DNA of 64,000 nucleotides from Gammaproteobacteria bacterium (GTDB taxonomy: Bacteria > Pseudomonadota > Gammaproteobacteria > Steroidobacterales > Steroidobacteraceae), in assembly GCA_027366635.1 (NCBI GenBank), contig DAHXNE010000090.1, forward strand, positions 17,961-81,960. The letters are read 5' to 3'. The number at the start of each line of letters is the position of its first letter. The stretch's first letter is position 1. The position numbers and the translations under genes were made by a program. Below are positions 57,355 through 64,000 of this stretch, piece by piece. A model generated the notes under the pieces. That model was not told the origin of the DNA, ran no database searches, and saw only the letters and a list, made by a program, of their open reading frames with translations.

Positions 57355-58971
57355 TTATGTCGAGAGGTAAGTGCGCTGCACGGCGAGCGGCGGCGGTGTG
57401 TATTGATACATCCAGGTTTCAGACAACGCCTGGCCGTGCAGGGAGAGGTACAGTTGCAGATTGATCGGTCCCGGGGCCCCGTCTGGCGCCAGATCGAACA
57501 TCGCTCGCCAACCCTTGATCGGCACCAGCGGCCGGGCCGAAACGAGCTCGACGTGCCCGTGAGAGGTGCTGACCACGGCGACCACCGGATCGTCCTTGGT
57601 GAGCATCGGTATGTCGCCGCCGACGAAATCGACGACGAACCGCCAGGAGAATTTCGTCCGTTTTTGTCCCACCACTCCGCCGATGCCATCGCGCGTGGCG
57701 CGCACGAGCGCACGGTCGGGGTTGAGCGGATTCTCCGCGCACCAGTAGAGCCGATAGCCGTAATCGTACGGCCGGCCGGGCACGATCTCCTCGGCCGGAT
57801 TCCAGAACGCGACCATGTTATCCATGGTCTCGGTGTCGGTTGGAATCTCGACCAGCATCACCGCGCCTTTGCTCCATGCGCCCTTGGGCGCCACCCAGCA
57901 GCTGGGACGGCGGTTGTACCAGGCACCGTCGTCCTGGTAGTCCGAGAAGCGATGGTCACGCTGCATCAGGCCGAAGCCGCGCGGGTTGTCGTCGAAATAC
58001 GAGTTCACGCGCACTACGCTCGGGTTGGTGAGCGGCCGCCAGATCCACTCGCCGACGCCGGTGTGCATCTGCAAGCCGTCGGAGTCGTGAATCTGCGGCC
58101 GCCAGTCGTCGGCCACCCGATGATCGTTCTCGCCCACCAGGTACATGCTGGTGCCCGGCGCGATACCCAGCCGGGCGATCTGCTTGCGCGGGTACAGGGT
58201 CAGATCCACGTCCATGATCAGCGTGCTGGCGACGTCGATGACGAAGCGGTAGGCGCCGGAAACGCTCGGAGAATCGAGCAGCGTGTACAGCAGTAGCTGG
58301 GTGGACTCGGGCGCCGGTTTCTCCAGATAGAACTCGATGAATTTTGGGAACTCCTCCGGCTGCGGCATACCCGTGTCGATCGCCAGACCCCGCATCGACA
58401 TGCCGTACTGGCCGGTTCCGTCGACGGCGCGGAAGTAGGACGCGCCCTGAAACACGACCCGGTCGTCGACCCAGTTGGTGTGAAACAGCACGTTGAATCC
58501 CGAGAAACCGAGATTACGCGGGACCTGGGCCGGCTTCAGCCCCGAGCCGCTGTAATCGAACAGTCCGGGCTCGAACAGGACCTGTCGAGCCACACCGTTC
58601 TCGAGGGTGTAGACGTCCACCGGCCGCTTCATGGTGTAACCGAGATGGTCGAAGCGGATGCGAAAGAACAGGTTGTCTTCGTACCAGAGCTCGCGGTTGG
58701 GACGGTAGCTGATCGCTTCCCATTGATTCCAGGTGAGGTTGCGGATCGCGGCCGGCAGCGGCGGATATCGCTCGTCATACACCGTCAGTGACATCGCGTG
58801 CGCGCGGGCCTTGAGCTGTTCGAACGAGAACGGCTGGGCAGGGCCGAATTGTCGTATCCCTTTCGCGGGCGGGGGCTTGCGCGTCGTCTTCTGCTTCACC
58901 GCCATGGGCCAGGGCGCGACCGATGCCAGGCTCGCGGCACCGGCTTGCAGAAAGCTGCGCCGCCGCATCAC
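57355..58971 (-). CDS. opgD: Periplasmic glucan biosynthesis protein OpgD (MdoD)
   Basis: This 538-aa protein is involved in shaping osmoregulated periplasmic glucans. A Tat signal (MRRRSFLQAGAAS) at the N-terminus is the OpgD hallmark that separates it from the Sec-exported OpgG. A beta-sandwich glucan domain follows (PFSFEQLKARAHAMSL, DSDGLQMHTGVGEWIWRPL, NPRGFGLMQRDHRFSDYQD). It is a paralogue of opgG at 61-62.5 kb and is 46 nt downstream of opgH on the same strand. Confidence 0.93.
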   Translation of the reverse strand: MMRRRSFLQAGAASLASVAPWPMAVKQKTTRKPPPAKGIRQFGPAQPFSFEQLKARAHAMSLTVYDERYPPLPAAIRNLTWNQWEAISYRPNRELWYEDNLFFRIRFDHLGYTMKRPVDVYTLENGVARQVLFEPGLFDYSGSGLKPAQVPRNLGFSGFNVLFHTNWVDDRVVFQGASYFRAVDGTGQYGMSMRGLAIDTGMPQPEEFPKFIEFYLEKPAPESTQLLLYTLLDSPSVSGAYRFVIDVASTLIMDVDLTLYPRKQIARLGIAPGTSMYLVGENDHRVADDWRPQIHDSDGLQMHTGVGEWIWRPLTNPSVVRVNSYFDDNPRGFGLMQRDHRFSDYQDDGAWYNRRPSCWVAPKGAWSKGAVMLVEIPTDTETMDNMVAFWNPAEEIVPGRPYDYGYRLYWCAENPLNPDRALVRATRDGIGGVVGQKRTKFSWRFVVDFVGGDIPMLTKDDPVVAVVSTSHGHVELVSARPLVPIKGWRAMFDLAPDGAPGPINLQLYLSLHGQALSETWMYQYTPPPLAVQRTYLST

Positions 58972-59017
58972 AGGACTCCCGCCGGTACCGGCGGCCAGCT
59001 GTTCATCTTATCGAGCA

Positions 59018-60946
59018 TCACGAGGTCTCCGTTCGCCGACCAATGAGATTCAGGGTGTCACGCACGCTCCAGCAGCGCAGCGGCTGCGTCGGCATTTCCA
59101 GCGGTGCGCGGGCCGGCACTCGCGGCGCTGGTTCCCGGTCCGGGGCGCTCTCGAGTCGTACCGGGCGCTCCAGGCGCTGGCGCAGCTCGGCGAGTTCCGC
59201 TGGCGGGTCGGTCTCCTCCGGCGTCAGCAGCAGTCGGCGTCGGCGCAGCCAGCGGCCGACCGAGGTGCTGCTGGTGAGCATCGTCAACGGCACCGACAGC
59301 ACCATGCCGAGCAGCACCGGTGCCAGCCAGCCGGTGTAGAGTGGCGCGAGCTTCAGAATCAATACGCCCCAGATCACTCCGATCAACAGGTGCCCGGCGT
59401 GCCGGCGCAGCGCCTCGAGTAGGCCAACGCCGCGATCACCTCGCTCCTGTGCGTGCCAGCCCACGGATCGGCCGGCGAGGGTGGTGATGACGAAGCCGGT
59501 ATGGAACAACATCATGGCCGGGGCGAGCAGCACGCTGAAAGTTTGTTCGAGCAGTACGCTCACACAGAGACGGAGCGCCCCGCCAAAGCGCCGGCGCAGC
59601 GCCGGGTCGAGCAATGCCAGCACGGTGGCGAGCACTTTCGGTAGGAACAGCACTACTCCCGTCAGGGTCAGAAGCGCCGCGATCTCCCTATCGTGGTAAC
59701 GCGGCCAGCTGGGAAACAGTCCGTGGCTGCCGGGGACGAAGTACTGGTGGCCGTGCAGCGCCTGCAGAATGATGACGGTCGAACTCAACGCCAGCTCCAG
59801 CAACCACAGCGGCGAGGCGACGTAGGAGAGCACTCCGCTCACGAGGTTCACCCGGCTGAGCCAATGCAGACCGCGCGCCGGCAGCAGCCCGAGATGCTGG
59901 ATGTTGCCTTGTGCCCAGCGCCGGTCGCGCGCCGCGTAGTCGATGACGTTGGAGGGGATTTCCTCCCAGCTGCCCCGATCGATCGGCAGCAGCCAGACCT
60001 CGAATCCGGCCCGGCGCATGAATGCCGCCTCGGCGAAGTCGTGGCTCAGGATATCGCCGCCGAGCGGGGCGGAGCCCGGCAGGCGCGGCAGACCGCAGAA
60101 GGCCGCGAACGCCGGCAGGCGCACGATGGCGTTGTGGCCCCAGTAATTGCTCTCGCCGAGCTGCCAGTACGCCAGGCCGCTGGCGAGCATCGGGCTGGAG
60201 AGGCGGGTGGCGAACTGCAGCAGGCGCGCAAACAGCGTATCGCGTCCCGCCGGCAGCGGCAGTGCCTGGATGATGCCGACGCGGGGGTGCGCTTCCATCA
60301 GGCGCACCAGTTCGCGCAGTGCCTCGCCGGACATGATGCTGTCGGCGTCGAGCACGATCGCAAACTCGTAGGCGCCGCCCCAGGTGGTGATGAAATCGGC
60401 GATGTTGCCCGCCTTGCGGCCGCGATTCTCCGAGCGGCGCCGGTAGAAGATGCGGCCGCCGGCGTCGTGGCGCGTCACCAGCTCGGCCCAGGCGCGCTCC
60501 TCGGCGGCGCCGATGGCGGCGTCGCGGGTGTCCGAGAGGATGAACAGATCGAATGCCGAACTCTCGGGCAACCGCCCAATAGAGGACCAGATCGTCTCGA
60601 GGCCGGCCGCCACGCGCGCGGTGTCCTCGTTGTAGATGGGCATGACCACGGCGGTGCGCGAGCGCAGCGGATCGGCGCCCGTGAGCGGTGCGGTCAGCTG
60701 GAGCGGGTCGCGGCCGCGCAAGCGCACCCAGAAGCCGGCCACCGCGGTCCAGAAGGACAGAGCAATCCAGAGAAACAGAACGAAGAACAGCACCAGTCCG
60801 GCGCGGTCGAGATCATTGAGGCCGTTTGCCGCGAGGATGTTCCACATCATCCCCGTGGCGGCTGCGGCGGTGAGTACCGTCAAGCCGAGCAGGATCGACC
60901 GCCGCAGGCGCGTGATTGCGCGGCGTTGCGCCGAACCGGCGGTCAT
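59018..60946 (-). CDS. opgH: Osmoregulated periplasmic glucan glucosyltransferase OpgH (MdoH)
   Basis: This 642-aa inner-membrane GT2 enzyme polymerises and exports glucan. Cytosolic GT2 motifs are VVMPIYNEDT, LDADSIMSG, GHNAIVRLPAF and RDRRWAQGN, flanked by several transmembrane helices. Shorter than E. coli MdoH (about 850 aa). The ATG overlaps the opgG stop (ATGA), so they are coupled. Confidence 0.94.
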   Translation of the reverse strand: MTAGSAQRRAITRLRRSILLGLTVLTAAAATGMMWNILAANGLNDLDRAGLVLFFVLFLWIALSFWTAVAGFWVRLRGRDPLQLTAPLTGADPLRSRTAVVMPIYNEDTARVAAGLETIWSSIGRLPESSAFDLFILSDTRDAAIGAAEERAWAELVTRHDAGGRIFYRRRSENRGRKAGNIADFITTWGGAYEFAIVLDADSIMSGEALRELVRLMEAHPRVGIIQALPLPAGRDTLFARLLQFATRLSSPMLASGLAYWQLGESNYWGHNAIVRLPAFAAFCGLPRLPGSAPLGGDILSHDFAEAAFMRRAGFEVWLLPIDRGSWEEIPSNVIDYAARDRRWAQGNIQHLGLLPARGLHWLSRVNLVSGVLSYVASPLWLLELALSSTVIILQALHGHQYFVPGSHGLFPSWPRYHDREIAALLTLTGVVLFLPKVLATVLALLDPALRRRFGGALRLCVSVLLEQTFSVLLAPAMMLFHTGFVITTLAGRSVGWHAQERGDRGVGLLEALRRHAGHLLIGVIWGVLILKLAPLYTGWLAPVLLGMVLSVPLTMLTSSTSVGRWLRRRRLLLTPEETDPPAELAELRQRLERPVRLESAPDREPAPRVPARAPLEMPTQPLRCWSVRDTLNLIGRRTETS

Positions 60947-62511
60947 GAGCGTGGTGTCCACTGGTACGTCCATGTCTCGGTCAGGGCCGCTCCATCGAGC
61001 TCGAGAAAGCAGTGCAGATCGATCGGCCCGCCGGTCGGATGCACCGTGAAGCGCGCCCGCCAGTCGCCGTCCTCCGGCACACGCTGCACGCTTACCGCCG
61101 AGATTGCCGCGCCCGTTGCCGTCACCACGGCGCGCACTGGCTGATCCGAACGCAGACCATCGAGGTCGCCGCCGGAGAAGTCGATGAGGGTCTGGCGCCA
61201 CCCGTGCGCCTTGTGCGTACCGTGGAACACCGGCCCGAAGCGTGTGGCTACGGCCTTGCCGCCCGGCGGCCAGCGGTCATCGGAGTGCAGATACGCCGAG
61301 AGCACATAGGAGAATGCGAGCGGCTGGCCGGCGCGCACCGGAGCGCTCGGCACCCAGTACGCGTCGACGTTGTAGTCGATATCCTGGGTGGCTGGGATCT
61401 CGACCAGTTCCACCCCGCCATAGCCCCAGCGCCCGAGCGGATGGATCCAGTAGCTCGGCCGCTGCTCGAAGCGCGCCGCCGGGTCTTGATAGTCGGCGAA
61501 GTTGCGGTCGCGCTGAATGAGGCCGAAGCCGCGCGGATTGTGGTCCATGAAACGATTCACCTCGAGCCGCAGCGGGTTCTGCAGCGGCCGCCACAGCCAC
61601 TCGCCACTGCCGGTGTGCATCAGCAATCCATCGCTGTCATGGACCTGCGGGCGCCAGTTGTCGAAGCGCCGTCGCGCCGAGTTCACGCCGTAGAGGAACA
61701 TCGAGGTCAGCGGCGCGATGCCGAGCTGGGTGACATTGCGGCGCGGATAAAGAACTGCGCTGACCGTCACCCGTGTGACGGTTCCCGCGGTGACGATGAA
61801 GCGGTACGCCCCGGTGATACTCGGGCTCTGCAGCAGTGCATAGATGGTCATCGTACGCGCCTGCGGCGCCGGACGCACCAGCCAGAAATCGGTGAAGTAG
61901 GGGAATTCCTCGCCACTGACCGCGGCGGTGTCGATCGTCAGTCCGCGCGCCGTTACCCCGGGAACCTGGCCGCGGCCGAGCACGCGGAAGTAGGTCCCGC
62001 CGAGGAACGCGATGACGGCGGAGCGCCGGTTGGGCGAGTTGAGCGGATAGTGGACCGACACGCCCGCGAATCCGAGGTTCTGCGCCAACCGTAGGCGCGC
62101 CAGCGCCGGGGGAAACTCAAACATCGAGGGCCGATAGTGCACCTCGCGCACACCCGCCGGCGACACGGTATAGATATGTACCTGGCGCGCGAAGGCGAAG
62201 CCCCGATGATAGAACTGCACGTCGAACATCGAGCCCTGGCGCCACAGCGCGTCCTGCGGCTTGAAGCGTATCGATCGATATTGGGCGTAGGTGAGCCGCC
62301 TGAGCGAGCGCGGCAGCGCGCTGGAGTGCGCCGCATAGGGCCCTCTGGCGCGTAGCGCGGCCAGATGCTCGACACTGGCGAAACTGAATGGCCGCGGTGC
62401 CGGCGGCTGTGCCGCGGCAAGTCCGGACATGCAGGCGAGGCAGATAAGCGACAGCGCAGCAACAAGCGGGATTCGATGAGCGATGGATGCCAATGTTTCC
62501 TGCAGCTCCAC
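60943..62511 (-). CDS. opgG: Periplasmic glucan biosynthesis protein OpgG (MdoG)
   Basis: This 522-aa periplasmic protein has a Sec signal peptide ending near LAAAQ (residue 35) and is required for glucan backbone synthesis. Conserved strands are FSFASVEHLAALRARGPY, HDSDGLLMHTGSGEWLWRPL and PRGFGLIQRDRNFADYQDP. It is the first gene of opgG-opgH-opgD. Confidence 0.94.
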   Translation of the reverse strand: MELQETLASIAHRIPLVAALSLICLACMSGLAAAQPPAPRPFSFASVEHLAALRARGPYAAHSSALPRSLRRLTYAQYRSIRFKPQDALWRQGSMFDVQFYHRGFAFARQVHIYTVSPAGVREVHYRPSMFEFPPALARLRLAQNLGFAGVSVHYPLNSPNRRSAVIAFLGGTYFRVLGRGQVPGVTARGLTIDTAAVSGEEFPYFTDFWLVRPAPQARTMTIYALLQSPSITGAYRFIVTAGTVTRVTVSAVLYPRRNVTQLGIAPLTSMFLYGVNSARRRFDNWRPQVHDSDGLLMHTGSGEWLWRPLQNPLRLEVNRFMDHNPRGFGLIQRDRNFADYQDPAARFEQRPSYWIHPLGRWGYGGVELVEIPATQDIDYNVDAYWVPSAPVRAGQPLAFSYVLSAYLHSDDRWPPGGKAVATRFGPVFHGTHKAHGWRQTLIDFSGGDLDGLRSDQPVRAVVTATGAAISAVSVQRVPEDGDWRARFTVHPTGGPIDLHCFLELDGAALTETWTYQWTPRS

Positions 62512-62898
62512 ATGCGAGGTTGCTGTTAGAACCGGGTGTTTCGCCTACGGCTCAAGGGCGACTGTCGCCGAGTGGCGACAGAGTCGTCGTTTAGCCAACG
62601 TGATGATCGATGAATAAGCCTAGCGCATTTGTCGCGACAGAGAAACACGCGGCGGCGCTCACCGAGCACATTTCCCCGGGGCGGTGGCCGCTTGTGGCCG
62701 AGTCCTGTACGTCACGTGCGGGCGCGCCGGATGACCTTCGGCGACCTAACATGCCGGCTGAGTCCGCGCGCTGATGAACTGACAGTCGAGCACGCCGGGC
62801 GTTCCCGCAGCGGCCGGGTCGCGCGTATTCTGTTGCGCTCGAGATGGATTCTGGGCTGGGGCGAGGTGCGCGGCTTAAGGGGCGCGCACCTCGCGAGT
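62512..62898. other. Intergenic region between opgG and tmRNA
   Basis: About 390 bases without a gene. It holds the opgG upstream region and, at 62862-62893, the hairpin that ends the tmRNA transcript. A plus-strand frame (62629-63030) is an artefact running through tmRNA. Confidence 0.55.
62862..62893 (-). terminator. Hairpin after tmRNA
   Basis: CGAGGTGCGCG and CGCGCACCTCG pair perfectly over 11 bp, 6 nt beyond the 3' end of tmRNA, without a T-run. Probable end or processing signal for ssrA. Confidence 0.55.
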
Positions 62899-63251
62899 TG
62901 GTGGAGGCGGGGGGAATCGAACCCCCGTCCGCAAGTCCTAGACTTCAGGCTCTACGTACGTAGCCCACTCTTTGATTCTCGCACCGCGCTACCCGAGGGG
63001 CAGGGAAGACGAAGCGCCAGCGGACGGTGACTCTTAACGGTCCGGCCCGTCGCACGCCGGATCGCGATCCTGTGAGCGCGTCCCCCGAGTCGACCGCACA
63101 GGCACGGACCGGTCGGAGGTCAGCCGCGATTAGGCGGCGAGAGCGAAGTTGTCGTCGTTGGCAACTATGGTTTTGCAGCGAGATTTACGAGGACACTGCG
63201 CCTCGGTACGCCCCTGAAGGTTCGCAACCCGCGTCGAAACCGGTCGCCCCC
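62899..63251 (-). ncRNA. ssrA: tmRNA (transfer-messenger RNA)
   Basis: This 353-nt RNA rescues stalled ribosomes. The acceptor GGGGGCG (63251-63245) pairs with CGCCTCC, and CCA is encoded (62901-62899). The tRNA-like end has GGTTCGATTCC. The tag frame reads (A)NDDNFALAA followed by TAA (about 63167-63132), with the first alanine supplied by the charged tmRNA. Confidence 0.95.
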
Positions 63252-63263
63252 AAAGGTGGACAC

Positions 63264-63269
63264 AGCATA
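63264..63269 (-). promoter_or_regulatory. -10 box of tmRNA
   Basis: TATGCT on the minus strand lies 12 nt before the mature 5' end. The -35 is weak. Confidence 0.35.
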
Positions 63270-63544
63270 CCTCAAACCCGCCTGAGACTGCACGAATTCC
63301 TCAGCGCGTCATTCCTTAGAGCCGGGTCTTGCTCTGCGGTCGTCCCGAGGCCGGGAGGCGAGCGCTTCAGCAAGCGGTGACGCCTCGCACAGACGATTTC
63401 CACCCCTCCGCCCGATTTCGGTATTGTCGATTTTTCGCGAGCGACGTGCGCTGCCGCGAGCGGATTCCCTCGTTTGCCTGGTTTGTGTATCTTTCCGTCC
63501 TTTATCAAGTCCGCGGCCGCGGACCGGCTTCGGAGACTCGATCG

Positions 63545-63919
63545 ATGAGGATGGAGAGCGTGGTGCTGCTCGGTGCCACCTTGGCGATTTCAGGCATTGC
63601 CTCGGCGGCTGCCGGCAGCACTACCGCCATGCAGGAGAAGGCTCCGGCCGCTCAGAGCAAGCCTCGAGCCGCCGACCGCAAAGCGCCGGCCCCTTCGAAG
63701 TGGGCGACTCACGGGGAGATCGGATTCGTCATGGCCCGCGGCGTCACCACGACCAAAAGCGGGGACGTCAAGCTGAGCGCGGCTCACAGGCTCATATGGC
63801 CTGACCCCTGTCAAGCCCCCATAGGTCTTTCTCACGGATTTCGTGCTCCAAGTTTGGACCTTTACGAACCAACAGCGCAAGAATCACGCGACGCGAGAAG
63901 CAGAAGTTGGCGACGATGA
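63545..63919 (+). CDS. Exported protein, DUF481-like start, probably broken
   Basis: A 124-aa frame begins with a signal peptide (MRMESVVLLGATLAISGIAS, cleaved near ASA). It continues with a low-complexity linker and the segment KWATHGEIGFVMARGVTTTK, which resembles the start of a DUF481 (YdiY-like) outer-membrane beta domain. After LSAAHRLI the sequence changes to unrelated residues and stops. An 11-bp direct repeat brackets that change, so the gene seems interrupted. GGAG at 63531 precedes the ATG. Confidence 0.5.
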   Translation: MRMESVVLLGATLAISGIASAAAGSTTAMQEKAPAAQSKPRAADRKAPAPSKWATHGEIGFVMARGVTTTKSGDVKLSAAHRLIWPDPCQAPIGLSHGFRAPSLDLYEPTAQESRDARSRSWRR

Positions 63920-63931
63920 TCAGGCTCATAT
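63787..63931. repeat. Direct repeats around a 123-bp segment
   Basis: CAGGCTCATAT occurs at 63787-63797 and 63921-63931. The segment between carries no gene. The pair may be a target duplication of a small insertion or a short tandem duplication remnant; no terminal inverted repeats are evident. Confidence 0.45.
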
Positions 63932-64000
63932 CCGCGGATTGGTTACCGGCATTTCATTCGTCCGTCGCGGGGCTGCCTCGCTCTAGTATCGGGGATCGTG

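Noticed and set aside
62629..63030. Plus-strand ORF containing GESNPRPQVLD
   Set aside because: It runs antisense through the tRNA-like part of tmRNA; this peptide is a known annotation artefact of ssrA.

Overview
The window looks like the chromosome of a GC-rich, aerobic gammaproteobacterium, probably near Xanthomonadales/Nevskiales. The evidence is the set of gene neighbourhoods (phoH-bcp-gcvR-dapA, ffs-dnaX-ybaB-recR, mlaFEDCB with mlaA, opgG-opgH-opgD, a SUF-only Fe-S operon with an Rrf2 regulator), two periplasmic glucan proteins, a Mla lipid-transport system and an outer-membrane BtuB. This placement is inferred from gene content and was not tested phylogenetically. No phage, complete insertion sequence or CRISPR array is visible.

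Region by region. 0-10.7 kb is a sugar region. It holds a nucleotide-sugar epimerase, then lactonase, 2-keto-3-deoxygalactonate kinase and KDPGal aldolase as overlapping genes, a sugar/H+ symporter, an exported beta-galactosidase-like enzyme, an IlvD/EDD sugar-acid dehydratase and a divergent FadR-type regulator. Together they read as a De Ley-Doudoroff-like galactose/galactoside route, lacking only a recognisable sugar dehydrogenase. 10.9-19.3 kb holds a secreted amidase and an eight-gene minus-strand SUF operon (rrf2, sufB, C, D, S, U, T, Rieske ferredoxin), with stop/start overlaps and an IscR-like operator. 19.4-24.3 kb holds class I aldolase, mlaFEDCB and convergent mlaA. 24.6-28.9 kb holds phoH, bcp, gcvR, dapA and a very short BamC-like lipoprotein.

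29.1-37.2 kb, beginning at tRNA-Ser(GGA), is the most irregular part. It contains a cytochrome c whose second heme domain follows an in-frame stop, a short-chain dehydrogenase scrap, an IS3-type transposase tail and long stretches without convincing genes. Intact genes among these are a HiPIP, a four-helix membrane protein, a B12 riboswitch with its btuB-like receptor, and a membrane-anchored methyltransferase. 37.3-47.1 kb holds a ketopantoate-reductase-like enzyme, a 1020-aa DUF748 protein, a GDT1/UPF0016 transporter, a MerR regulator, 4.5S RNA, dnaX, ybaB, recR, rsgA and orn. 47.1-47.4 kb contains two copies of a structured dispersed repeat, with a third copy at 10.8 kb. 47.5-54.9 kb holds a DUF1249 protein, a coiled-coil protein, the tail-specific protease Prc, a Gfo/Idh oxidoreductase, AguB, an ATP-grasp enzyme and a GFA protein. 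54.9-62.5 kb holds egtB-egtD (ergothioneine) and opgG-opgH-opgD (osmoregulated glucans). 62.9-63.3 kb is tmRNA, followed by a short DUF481-like fragment at the window edge.

No wholly new system is convincingly demonstrated. The best leads are the dispersed repeat with a constant loop and changed-but-paired stems, the stop-split diheme cytochrome, the minimal BamC-like lipoprotein, the palindromic operator on the symporter promoter, and the apparently leaderless DUF1249 gene.
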